DNA of 42,307 nt, from positions 1-42,307 of the forward strand of contig QYPX01000013.1 in assembly GCA_007280205.1 (NCBI GenBank). Reading direction: 5' to 3'. This document shows positions 33,369 to 41,115 of this stretch, one piece after another. Within the stretch, counting starts at the first letter, position 1. The number at the start of each line of letters is the position of its first letter. The stretch comes from Comamonadaceae bacterium (GTDB lineage Bacteria > Pseudomonadota > Gammaproteobacteria > Burkholderiales > Burkholderiaceae_C). A program made the position numbers and the translations under genes. The notes beneath the pieces were generated by a model. That model was not told where the DNA came from. It made no database searches and worked only from the letters and a program-made list of their open reading frames with translations.

Positions 33369-34550
33369 CTAGAACCGGGGCAGTCGCAAAAATTCGCTCC
33401 CCTTGGGGTTCAGGAATTCCTTGCAGGGACCATGGGTGAGGTAATGCTGATGGCAGACCCGGAGCTTTTCCTGGCTCAGCGTCACGCCAAGCCCCGGCCC
33501 TTCCGGTACGGCAATCACATTGTTCTTACTGCGCAAAGTTCCTTCCTCGATCACATCCATAGGTTGCCAACGCCCCAGTGACTGATGCGGTTCCCGGATC
33601 GAGGCGGTCGCCGCAGACAGATGAAGATAGGCCGCCGTCATGATTCCGGAATCGCCGCTATAGCACCAGAAATCGCGGCACATGACCTCGCAGGCATTGG
33701 CAAAGCGCAGCGTATGGGCCAGACCACCAAGTGCGGCAATATTGGCGACAAAGGCGTCGGGCGCACCGCAGGCCACAGCGTGCTGCAGATTGCATTCGTG
33801 CGTGGAAAATGGAATGGAAGTGTGCTGACGCAGCCGTGCCATGTTCTCAAAACCAAATACCGGGTCTTCGATATTGCGAATGTTCAGTGGCTCAAGGGCC
33901 TTGACCATCTGATTGGCAGTTGCCATAGTCCAGCCGTAATTGGCGTCCAGACGAATCACCGCTTCGTCTCCCAGGGCTTCTCGTAAGGTTTGCACCAACT
34001 TCAACTCTTCCTCGGCGTTTGAAAAGCCGACTTTCCCTTCGAAAATCGTAGAGCCATGTTCTTGCCGCATCTTCAGGCAGTATTCGACGACGTCTGCGAT
34101 GCAGGCCTCGCCGCCCTTGCCGTTTTCGCGCAGTCGATATGCGAAATATTCGCTGAACTGAATTTCCTTGCGGATTGCCCCCCCGAGCAGCTTGTACAGC
34201 GGCTGATTCAAGGCCTTGCCCTTGATGTCCCAAAGTGCCAGCTCGATACCGCCGAAAGCACGAGCGGCATTTGCGTCGCCAATATTGAGCGCCGAGCGCC
34301 ACTCGGGGACACAACTCATTTCGCAAGTCACCAGATCAAAAGGATCCTTGCCGATCAGGGCAGGTCCCAGAACTTTGTTGATGACATCGGCCTGTGCGTC
34401 AGAGGGGGACTCTCCAAGGCCGACAATTCCATCACTCGTTTGCACCTCGATGATGGTCTTTGGCATGCCTTCCAGAACACCTACGGACCATCGATATCCG
34501 GCCTCTAAAGGAATGTTGACCGGAGTCGCTTTGACGGATGAAATTCTCAC
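33369..34550 (-). CDS. Enolase-superfamily protein, glucarate-dehydratase-like subgroup
   Basis: A 393-aa protein with the enolase N-terminal capping domain (SSVKATPVNIPLEAGYRWSVG) and a barrel. Metal-ligand candidates are Asp202 in RLDANYGW, Glu228 in NIEDPVFGFEN and Glu252 in STHECN. In the glucarate-dehydratase pattern two Lys stand in the second strand (KxK) and a His in CHSN; here the places read FEGKVG (only Lys173 retained) and CYSGD (Tyr297). The start GTG at 34550 has GGAAG 6 bp upstream; the frame is open further but reads unlike the family. Substrate unknown. The link to betaine genes recalls betaine epimerases of the same superfamily, but motifs do not match clearly. Confidence 0.8.
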   Translation of the reverse strand: MRISSVKATPVNIPLEAGYRWSVGVLEGMPKTIIEVQTSDGIVGLGESPSDAQADVINKVLGPALIGKDPFDLVTCEMSCVPEWRSALNIGDANAARAFGGIELALWDIKGKALNQPLYKLLGGAIRKEIQFSEYFAYRLRENGKGGEACIADVVEYCLKMRQEHGSTIFEGKVGFSNAEEELKLVQTLREALGDEAVIRLDANYGWTMATANQMVKALEPLNIRNIEDPVFGFENMARLRQHTSIPFSTHECNLQHAVACGAPDAFVANIAALGGLAHTLRFANACEVMCRDFWCYSGDSGIMTAAYLHLSAATASIREPHQSLGRWQPMDVIEEGTLRSKNNVIAVPEGPGLGVTLSQEKLRVCHQHYLTHGPCKEFLNPKGSEFLRLPRF

Positions 34551-34578
34551 ATTGTGCTTCCAATGGCCATTCAGAAAG

Positions 34579-34923
34579 TCAGCCAATACAATTGGACTGC
34601 AGATCATATTTGACTGGCATGTTGGCACGCCTGATCGCCTCCATGTAGATGGTCCGAATGCGAAGATCTCTGCTGGCAACCGCAATCATGTGACAGTAAT
34701 CCCATTGTTCTTGCGATACTTCCGCTCCCGCCTGGACGGCGATGCTCAAGCGGGAAATTGAGACGCGTTTATGTCCGAAAGATATGCTTCTTTCAAGAAG
34801 TTGAAGCGCTGCTACTTGAGCAGCCTGCGTCAACTCGTCGTTGGCATCCGGAGCAAGGCCGTGGGCAACCACACGTCTCATTTGTCGTACGCAATCTCTG
34901 GTCAAGGCAGCACTCCCACACAT
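34579..34923 (-). CDS. Possible small hypothetical protein, 114 aa
   Basis: An open frame on the same strand, ending 28 bp before the enolase-family start. Its composition is protein-like, mostly helical with short Ala-rich runs (DELTQAAQVAALQLLERS; EQWDYCHMIAVASRDLRIR). No family is recognised and no clear ribosome binding site is seen at the ATG at 34923; an internal start is possible. It could also be a decayed gene. Confidence 0.4.
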   Translation of the reverse strand: MCGSAALTRDCVRQMRRVVAHGLAPDANDELTQAAQVAALQLLERSISFGHKRVSISRLSIAVQAGAEVSQEQWDYCHMIAVASRDLRIRTIYMEAIRRANMPVKYDLQSNCIG

Positions 34924-35032
34924 TGAGACATCGTCCAGCCGTTACTCCACAAGGTGACGGATAGCGACGGCAGTACACTACGTTTGGCGCGCTTCAGCAA
35001 GCAATTCACTCGATCGGCTTTACCGCAAGCCT

Positions 35033-35150
35033 TTCAAAGTGTATTCAGTGCAAAGCGCCAGGGCGCTCCAAATGCGACTATCGTTGACCCAATCGCGCCT
35101 CCAAAATCTTGCTATAAATGGCGCTGGCAGGGTGCGACTTTGAATCGCAG
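35033..35150 (+). repeat. Inverted intergenic repeat pair, copy A (upstream of DMT gene)
   Basis: Shares TTCAAAGTGTATTCAG (16 of 16), GCAAAG, GCTCCAA-TGCGACT and CGACT-TGAATCGC with the reverse complement of 36431-36545 (copy B), over about 118 bp with nearly equal spacing. It ends 19 bp before the ATG of the DMT transporter and so must include its promoter or leader. The two copies face each other around the DMT gene. Confidence 0.8.
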
Positions 35151-35169
35151 AAACTCGGGAAGCTCAATC

Positions 35170-36111
35170 ATGCGAAACAACACCGTACGCGGTATCTTCT
35201 ATCTTGCGTTGGGCGTGTTTGTGTTCTCGTTGCAGGACGCGATCATCAAGAAAGTCAGCGGCTCGTATGCACTGACGGAAGTAGTCTTTATTCGATCCGT
35301 GGTCGCCATGCCGATATTGCTTGCCATGGTGCAGCGGGAGGTGGGGTGGCGCGCCATTTTTTCACCCCAACTATGGCCAATGGCAATGCGCGCTGCGATC
35401 TTGTACTTGTCGTACATCGCGTACTACATGGCATTTCCGGCGCTGCCACTGGCCGATGCCGTGGCGCTGTACTTTACGGTGCCCCTGTTTGTTACGGCGC
35501 TTGCAGGGCCGTTCTTGCACGAACCTTCTGACCGCAGGGTATGGCTGGCAGTACTAGTGGGCTTTGCTGGTGTGATGGTGATGCTGCAACCGAGCCGCCG
35601 TATTTTTGAACCGGCCGCGCTTCTTTCTTTACTGGCCGCCGCAACCTACGGATTGTCGATGCTCATGGCGCGCAAGCTGGGCACATCCGAATCCGCTACC
35701 GTCATGGTGTTCTATCAGAATGTCATGTTTTTTAGCGGGTCAATGGCGACCGCCTTGGCCCTCTGGGGGCTGGGCATCGTGCACGCGGCACATCCCAGTT
35801 TGTCGTTTTTGGTTCGTCCATGGGTGTGGCCAGCTGCGTACGATGCCTTGCTGATGTGCACATGCGGGATTGTTTCTACCGCGGGCATGATGCTCCTTAC
35901 CAGCGCCTACCACGTCGCCAAGGCCAGTGTGGTGACGCCGTTTGAGTACACGGGAATCATGTGGGCACCTCTGTGGGGGTTCTTGTTTTTCGACGAAATT
36001 CCGCGTTTAACCACCTTGGCGGGGGCTGCGTTGATTGTCGGGGCCGGTCTGGTGGCATTGCACACAACAAGGACCAAGAATATGACCGTGCAATCCACGA
36101 CGAATCGATGA
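35170..36111 (+). CDS. DMT-family (EamA) transporter
   Basis: A 313-aa inner-membrane protein with about ten hydrophobic segments in two EamA repeats: VRGIFYLALGVFVFSLQDAIIKK opens the first, and the second has ALLSLLAAATYGLSMLMARK and WAPLWGFLFFDEIP. Family members export or import small metabolites. The ATG at 35170 follows GGGAAG; a longer frame to 34954 is not used since it would place repeat A inside the protein. It lies beside betaine/C1 genes but on the opposite strand from the main chain. Substrate cannot be told. Confidence 0.9.
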   Translation: MRNNTVRGIFYLALGVFVFSLQDAIIKKVSGSYALTEVVFIRSVVAMPILLAMVQREVGWRAIFSPQLWPMAMRAAILYLSYIAYYMAFPALPLADAVALYFTVPLFVTALAGPFLHEPSDRRVWLAVLVGFAGVMVMLQPSRRIFEPAALLSLLAAATYGLSMLMARKLGTSESATVMVFYQNVMFFSGSMATALALWGLGIVHAAHPSLSFLVRPWVWPAAYDALLMCTCGIVSTAGMMLLTSAYHVAKASVVTPFEYTGIMWAPLWGFLFFDEIPRLTTLAGAALIVGAGLVALHTTRTKNMTVQSTTNR

Positions 36112-36280
36112 ATCCTTGAAGTGTTCCGAAAGGGACCCACACTTGTTGGACCAGGGTTGTCTTGATTGGTTAGGCGGGCCAAGAGTGGGCTTGGTGGCTG
36201 TGCATTTATCGCATAGTCGTCGTTTCTGCGACTGCCGCGGCGTAGGGGTGCGCGCGCGTCCACAGCACGCAAGACTCACT

Positions 36281-36368
36281 AGAATTTTGCAGCAATGTTC
36301 GGCCAAATTCTAGGTAGGGCGCGCAAGCAAACTATCCTTCAAACGACGTCCGACGCCGCAAAGGCGTC
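36281..36368 (+). repeat. Dispersed 86-88-bp intergenic repeat, copy 2
   Basis: About 85% identical to 24507-24592 in the same direction. The terminal hairpin is longer here (GACGCC-GCAAA-GGCGTC), while the loop sequence is the same. It lies 220 bp upstream of the ABC solute-binding protein gene, on the opposite relative strand compared with copy 1 and fhs. Confidence 0.85.
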
Positions 36369-36430
36369 TCCAGCATGCGCTTGATCGGTGACAGATGCGC
36401 GATTGCGCGTGGCTGATTTCTGTTGAAGTT

Positions 36431-36545
36431 CAGCGATTCATAGTCGTACCATGGCAGCGCTCGTTATCGCAATTTGATGACGCTTTTCCATAAACGGCAG
36501 TCGCAATTGGAGCTTCGTACCTCTTTGCGCTGAATACACTTTGAA
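36431..36545 (-). repeat. Inverted intergenic repeat pair, copy B
   Basis: Reverse-complement relative of 35033-35150. Its conserved TTCAAAGTGTATTCAG end is at 36530-36545, 43 bp before the solute-binding protein start. In its own orientation no start codon follows, so it may be a relic of a duplicated promoter region. Confidence 0.8.
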
Positions 36546-36588
36546 TGACTGCCACGAGCAGCAACAACCAAGAAGGAGACATCGACAA

Positions 36589-38157
36589 ATGGCAAATTTT
36601 GAAACCCAATCGGAATCCGGAATCGTTCTGGATCGTAGACAACTGATTACCGGCGCGACGGCGCTGGGCCTCTCTGCAGCGTTTGGCTCCATGTCGGCTC
36701 TGGCTCAGAGCACAGTCAAAAAGGGCGGCACGCTTCGACTCGGGATGGAGGGAGGCTCTGCTTCCGATAGTCTGGACCCGAGCACCTACGCCGACGCGAT
36801 CGCTCGCGTGTGCAGTCTGATGTTCTGGAATCAGTTGGTGGAAATTGATGCAAAGGGCAACGCAACACCCGAGCTAGCCGAAAGTTGGGAAGCCAAGCCT
36901 GGCGCTGCTGAATGGATCTTCAATATCCGTAAGGGCATCGCCTTCACCTCCGGCAAAACGCTAGACGCGGATGATGTCATTTTTTCGCTCAACATGCACC
37001 GCGGTGAGACCAAGTCGCCTGCAAAAGGTCTGCTGGCGCAGATTACCGACATCACAAAATTATCTGCAAACCAGATTTCCATCAAGCTGTCTGGGGGCAA
37101 CGCCGACCTGCCTTATGTGCTGACGGACTACCACCTGATGATTGTGCCTAATGGCACCAAGGACTTCTCCAAGCCCGACGGCACTGGCGCTTTCACGCTG
37201 GTGGAGTGGCAGCCCGGTGTGCGTGTCGTGGCCAAGCGCAAGCCTGGTAACTACTGGAAGCCCAATCGCGGCAATTTCGATACGGTGGAACTGCGCTATA
37301 TCCTGGACGCACCCGCCCGTACCCAGGCCGTCATGACAGGCCAGGTTGACGCCATCAACAAGCTGGACCCCAAAACTGCAACTCTGGTGAGCAAGGCCCC
37401 CAACGTCACCGTGGTTCGCACGAAGGCGGCTGGTAATCGTTACAGCTTCGTTGCACATCGAGACAAGACCCCCTACAGCAACAACGACCTGATACTGGGG
37501 CTGAAGTACGGCATTGACCGCCAGAAGATCATCAACACCGTGTTTGGTGGCTATGCTTCGCTGGGCAACGATCATCTGATAGGACCGACCCTCAAGTATT
37601 ACGATGCAAGCCAGCCACAGCGCCCCCACGACCCCGACAAGGCAGCCTTCCACTTCAAGAAGGCAGGCGTCACCAGTCCTCTTGAACTGTTGGTTTCCGA
37701 AGGGGCCTATTCCGGCGCCACAGATTCGGGTGTCCTGTTCCAGGAGTCGGTGAAGAAAGCCGGCACGACACTGGACGTGAAGCGGGTTTCGGGTGACGGC
37801 TACTGGGACAACGTCTGGCTCAAGCAACCGTTCTCGGCGGTGTACTGGAGTCCACGCCCCACAGTCGATATGCAGGTTTCGACGACCTTTTTGTCGGATG
37901 CCGCGTGGAACGACACCCGTTGGAAACGCCCCGACTTCGACAAGTTGGTGGTTGCTGCCAGGGCCGAACTCAACGAGGCCAAGCGGGCAAAGATGTACTC
38001 CGATGCCCAGCACATGGTGAGCGACGACGGCGGCATGATTTGCTTCGCCGTGGGCGACTTCCTGGACGCCCACGCCAAGAATTTGCATGGGCTGGAACCT
38101 CATCCGCGTTTTGACCTGAGTGACAACCGACTGCCTGAAAAGGGTTGGTTTGCCTGA
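36589..38157 (+). CDS. ABC transporter solute-binding protein (SBP_bac_5 family), Tat-type signal
   Basis: A 522-aa periplasmic binding protein of the peptide/nickel/opine family. The N-terminus has a twin-Arg signal, LDRRQLITGATALGLSAAFG, then a cleavage-like ALAQS. Mature motifs are GGTLRLGMEGG, LMFWNQLVEIDAKGNATPELAESW and the later LKYGIDRQKIINTVFGGYA. The ATG at 36589 has a strong GAAGGAGA. No permease or ATPase gene follows; the next genes encode dehydrogenases, so the rest of the transporter must be elsewhere or is shared. A 10-bp hairpin lies just after the stop. The ligand may be the methylated amine or betaine degraded by the cluster, but this is inference. Confidence 0.93.
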   Translation: MANFETQSESGIVLDRRQLITGATALGLSAAFGSMSALAQSTVKKGGTLRLGMEGGSASDSLDPSTYADAIARVCSLMFWNQLVEIDAKGNATPELAESWEAKPGAAEWIFNIRKGIAFTSGKTLDADDVIFSLNMHRGETKSPAKGLLAQITDITKLSANQISIKLSGGNADLPYVLTDYHLMIVPNGTKDFSKPDGTGAFTLVEWQPGVRVVAKRKPGNYWKPNRGNFDTVELRYILDAPARTQAVMTGQVDAINKLDPKTATLVSKAPNVTVVRTKAAGNRYSFVAHRDKTPYSNNDLILGLKYGIDRQKIINTVFGGYASLGNDHLIGPTLKYYDASQPQRPHDPDKAAFHFKKAGVTSPLELLVSEGAYSGATDSGVLFQESVKKAGTTLDVKRVSGDGYWDNVWLKQPFSAVYWSPRPTVDMQVSTTFLSDAAWNDTRWKRPDFDKLVVAARAELNEAKRAKMYSDAQHMVSDDGGMICFAVGDFLDAHAKNLHGLEPHPRFDLSDNRLPEKGWFA

Positions 38158-38169
38158 ATCGGGCGCGGC

Positions 38170-38202
38170 GTGAACCTGATACCCTGGGGGTTTCAGGTTC
38201 AC
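38170..38202 (+). terminator. Hairpin after the solute-binding protein gene
   Basis: GTGAACCTGA (38170-38179) and TCAGGTTCAC (38193-38202) form a 10-bp perfect stem with a 13-nt loop, 13 bp after the stop codon. The following TCTTGCTT is only partly T-rich, so termination efficiency is unsure. In a transporter operon such a hairpin could also stabilise the upstream mRNA. Confidence 0.65.
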
Positions 38203-38338
38203 TCTTGCTTCCATCGGACCGAACCGCAGTCATCCAGTCAAGCAAGCGCTGCTACTGAACGCGCCTTTCGGTTCATTTTTCACTCATCTACAGATTTGGC
38301 CTGAGAAATTCCGATTTCTCGTGCAGGGAGACATCACT

Positions 38339-39277
38339 TTGAAAATCGGTTTCATCGGACTTGGCAATATGGGAAAAGCTGCAGCCCGCAACATTATGCG
38401 TGCAGGCTTTGATCTGACTGTTCACGACATCAACAAGAGCGCTGCAGACCCATTGGTAGCGGAAGGGGCACATTGGGCGGACACGCCTGCGAGCGTGATC
38501 GATCAAGTCGACATCGTCGTGTCCATGGTCTTCGGCCCCAAACAAATCGAGCAGGTCGTTCGTGGCGCTGGCGGACTGCTCTCGGCGAACTGCAAGGGCA
38601 AGGGCTGGATCGACATGACTACCAGCAGTCCCATGCTGATGCGTGAATTGGCCATCGAGTTTGAAAGCGCGGGTGGTCTGCCCGTTGACTCGCCTGTCAC
38701 GGGATCGGTTGATTCGGCCATTCGGGGCGACATGATTCTTTTTGTCGGCGGCAAGGAAGCGGCGATTGCCTATGCGAAGCCTGTGCTGGAGGCCGTTGGT
38801 GTCATCCGTCTGGTTGGACAGTATGGCAACGGCTACGTGGCCAAACTGGTGAACAACCAGTTGTGGTTCATTCACGCCGCGTCGATCGGCGAAGCCATGG
38901 TTGCAGCCAAAAAGGCGGGGCTGGAGCCCGACGTGTGGTGGGCCGCGATGAAGGGCGGTGCAGCCGAGAGCTTTGTCATGCAGCATGACGTTCCCTCCAT
39001 CTTTGCCGGTCATTACGACCCCTCGTTCCGTCTTGAGCTGTGCCTCAAGGACTTGGTCCTGATCGATGAACTTTTGAGGTTCCTGGGAACGCGCGACGAA
39101 ATCACGCAGGCAACCTACTCGCGCTTTCGCGAGGCCGCGCAGCGCTACGGCGTAGCTGCCGGCGAAATGACGGTTTGCAAAGTCATTGAGGACGACGCCG
39201 GCGTTGCGCTGCGCGTTGCGGGCGATTGGACCCCACCCTGGGAAGTCAAGCACCCGGGCAAACGTGAGCCAGCGTGA
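38339..39277 (+). CDS. Beta-hydroxyacid dehydrogenase (3-hydroxyisobutyrate dehydrogenase family), first paralogue
   Basis: A 312-aa NAD(P)-dependent dehydrogenase. The Rossmann motif is KIGFIGLGNMGKAAARNI, followed by DSPVTGSVDSAIRG (substrate-binding serine region) and the catalytic Lys in VAKLVNNQLWF. The likely start is the TTG at 38339 with AGGGAG 8 bp upstream; a GTG at 38321 would place the ribosome site inside the gene. It overlaps its tandem paralogue by 4 bp (GTGA). Both end in a GDWTPPWE block, so they arose by duplication and may act as a heteromer or on related hydroxy acids. Substrate unknown. Confidence 0.9.
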   Translation: MKIGFIGLGNMGKAAARNIMRAGFDLTVHDINKSAADPLVAEGAHWADTPASVIDQVDIVVSMVFGPKQIEQVVRGAGGLLSANCKGKGWIDMTTSSPMLMRELAIEFESAGGLPVDSPVTGSVDSAIRGDMILFVGGKEAAIAYAKPVLEAVGVIRLVGQYGNGYVAKLVNNQLWFIHAASIGEAMVAAKKAGLEPDVWWAAMKGGAAESFVMQHDVPSIFAGHYDPSFRLELCLKDLVLIDELLRFLGTRDEITQATYSRFREAAQRYGVAAGEMTVCKVIEDDAGVALRVAGDWTPPWEVKHPGKREPA

Positions 39278-40203
39278 ACAGCACGGTGAATAGGCCGACC
39301 ATCGGCTTCCTGGGACTGGGCAATATGGGTGCGCCGATGTGCCGGCGCCTACTGAGCGCCGGCTACGCGGTAACGGCCTTTGACATCAACGAGGCCGCGC
39401 TGCAAAGTGCCGTTGACGCTGGAGCAGTGCGGGCAACATCAGCTGCCGACTGTGCGGCACGTTCTGATCTCTTTCTTACCTCGTTGCCACGACCTGACCA
39501 TGTGGAGTCAGTGATGACTGGACCTGCAGGTGCACTCGCAGCGTTACGGTCGGGTTCTGTCTGGATCGACCTCACAACAAATCGCAAGGAATTGGTGGCG
39601 CGTCTTGCTGCCGCGGCCCCACCAGGGGTATCAGTGGTCGATTCGCCAGTTACCGGTGCGGTCGACGGTGCCCGAAACGGAAAGCTCACGCTTTTCATTG
39701 GCGGTGACGCAACCACCGTGGCACGGGTAACCCCAGTATTGCGGCATCTTGGCATGGTTATTCCCTGCGGTGCTCTCGGTACCGGCAATGTGGTCAAGCT
39801 CGTCACCAATCAACTCTGGTTTATTGCCGCCGCCGCCATAGGCGAGGGCTTTGCCACCGGCATCGCCAATGGCGTGGAACTCGGCACGCTGTGGCACGCC
39901 ATCAAGGAAAGTGTCGGTGACAGCTTCGTCATGCGCCACGACGCACCATCGATCTTCGCCGGCCACTACGACCCATCGTTTTCGCTGGGCCTGTGCATGA
40001 AGGACCTGGGCTTGATCGCGGCGTTGAATGAAAATGTCCATGCGCCGCTGCCGATGACGGCTGCTGCACAAGCCGCCTTTGGCATGGCGCTGGAGCGTTA
40101 CGGCGCAGATGCTGCCGAGTTGCACGTGGCCAGGCGAATCGAGGACGATGCGAAACTGTCGATGCGCCTGAGTGGCGATTGGACGCCGCCGTGGGAGCAG
40201 TAG
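39274..40203 (+). CDS. Beta-hydroxyacid dehydrogenase, second tandem paralogue
   Basis: A 309-aa paralogue of the preceding gene, starting at GTG in a GTGA overlap. It keeps IGFLGLGNMGAPMCRRLL, DSPVTGAVDGARNGKLTLF and the Lys in VVKLVTNQLWF. The C-terminal half has HDAPSIFAGHYDPSFSLGLC, nearly the same as in the first paralogue (HDVPSIFAGHYDPSFRLELC). Identity is highest in the substrate domain, suggesting the same class of substrate. Both lie in front of a folate-type gene. Confidence 0.9.
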   Translation: MNSTVNRPTIGFLGLGNMGAPMCRRLLSAGYAVTAFDINEAALQSAVDAGAVRATSAADCAARSDLFLTSLPRPDHVESVMTGPAGALAALRSGSVWIDLTTNRKELVARLAAAAPPGVSVVDSPVTGAVDGARNGKLTLFIGGDATTVARVTPVLRHLGMVIPCGALGTGNVVKLVTNQLWFIAAAAIGEGFATGIANGVELGTLWHAIKESVGDSFVMRHDAPSIFAGHYDPSFSLGLCMKDLGLIAALNENVHAPLPMTAAAQAAFGMALERYGADAAELHVARRIEDDAKLSMRLSGDWTPPWEQ

Positions 40204-40247
40204 CGGTTGTCGCAGCGCCTGCACCTTTCTCGGTGCTGCCGGGCGCC

Positions 40248-40637
40248 ATGGGCCACACTTTTGGCAATCAGACGCTGACTCTTACCGGTTTGCGCTTCGA
40301 CGCCAATCTGGGAATCCTAGAGTTTGAAAGGGCAGCGCCGCAACCGATTCAGGTGGATGCCGAACTCAACCTTGGCGAGCAACCACTGCTACCTGCTGAC
40401 GATGAGATCAATGGCGTTCTTGACTACCGTCGGGTGCGAAAAATCATCATCGACGAATGCACGGCCGAGCATGTCAACCTGTTGGAGACGCTGATTGGCA
40501 AGTTGGCCCATCGACTGATGGAACTGCCTGGCGTGCTGGGGGTGCGGGTCAAAATTGCAAAATTGGAGATATTCGACGATTGTGAAGTGGCCATTCAGAT
40601 GGTGACGGGGCAGCAATGTTTCCAGTCAAATAAGTGA
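40248..40637 (+). CDS. FolB-like dihydroneopterin aldolase family protein
   Basis: A 129-aa protein. Family marks are LTLTGLRFDANLGILEFERA, VLDYRRVRKII, HVNLLETLIGKLAHRLM and VRVKIAKLEIF. Dihydroneopterin aldolase makes 6-hydroxymethyl-dihydropterin for folate. The ATG at 40248 gives the usual length; an ATG at 40179 would overlap the dehydrogenase gene by 25 bp and add an Ala/Val-rich stretch not seen in the family. It follows the tandem dehydrogenases closely. The gene adds to folC, fhs and the cyclo-ligase as a folate-linked member of this locus. It may be a second genomic copy. Confidence 0.8.
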   Translation: MGHTFGNQTLTLTGLRFDANLGILEFERAAPQPIQVDAELNLGEQPLLPADDEINGVLDYRRVRKIIIDECTAEHVNLLETLIGKLAHRLMELPGVLGVRVKIAKLEIFDDCEVAIQMVTGQQCFQSNK

Positions 40638-40708
40638 GATGCCTAGCATGGCAATTTGACGTCATGCTCACCTCGTGTTGAAGACGGTACCTCGGAGTCA
40701 ATTGAATA

Positions 40709-41062
40709 CTAATCTCCCGCCTCCGATACAAATAGATGGGCCGCGATTTTTAGTCCGTGCGGCTCATCAAGGCTACCGGCCGCAATTGACATTCTGTCCC
40801 CACTTGTTTCTTCAAAGAACAGGCTCGAACCACACTGGTTGCAAAACCCCCGTTGAAAGCCAGGGACAGCCGAAAACCATTTCAAAGTACGATGTTCAGT
40901 AAGTATGAAATTGGTCTTTCGACACGCTGTTGCAGCTACGAAGTGACCACTGGTTCTGCGGCATTGTTCGCACTGACAGGTAATTACATCCCTTAATTTC
41001 CCTATTATTTCGTACTTGACTCCACCGCAGAGACACCCTCCTGCTATGTTTTTTTCATTCAT
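40709..41062 (-). CDS. GFA-family (CENP-V/Gfa) protein, C-terminus cut by an amber codon
   Basis: A 117-aa zinc protein of the glutathione-dependent formaldehyde-activating family: GGCLCGGVKYE, then TCQCEQCRRTSGHF and RGFCNQCGSSLFFEE, holding the Cys pairs of the two zinc sites. The ATG at 41062 is used. The frame ends in VSEAGD followed by TAG at 40709-40711; family members continue with a Tyr-Tyr here. Reading through the TAG gives YSIDSEVPSSTRGE and stops at 40643-40645, matching the family's tail. A Tyr codon seems to have become amber, removing about 20 residues. Despite the family name, most members do not act on formaldehyde. Confidence 0.8.
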   Translation of the reverse strand: MNEKNIAGGCLCGGVKYEIIGKLRDVITCQCEQCRRTSGHFVAATACRKTNFILTEHRTLKWFSAVPGFQRGFCNQCGSSLFFEETSGDRMSIAAGSLDEPHGLKIAAHLFVSEAGD

Positions 41063-41115
41063 CACGGTTCTCAGCAAAATCTGATTTAGGGGCGCTCCCC
41101 CGCGATGAATGGCAC

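Larger units (their letters stand above)
36112..36588. other. 477-bp intergenic region with two repeat elements
   Basis: No gene is visible between the DMT transporter and the solute-binding protein. It contains copy 2 of the 88-bp dispersed repeat and copy B of the inverted repeat. The ribosome binding site GAAGGAGA of the next gene ends about 10 bp before 36589. Short open frames here have no coding character. Confidence 0.8.
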
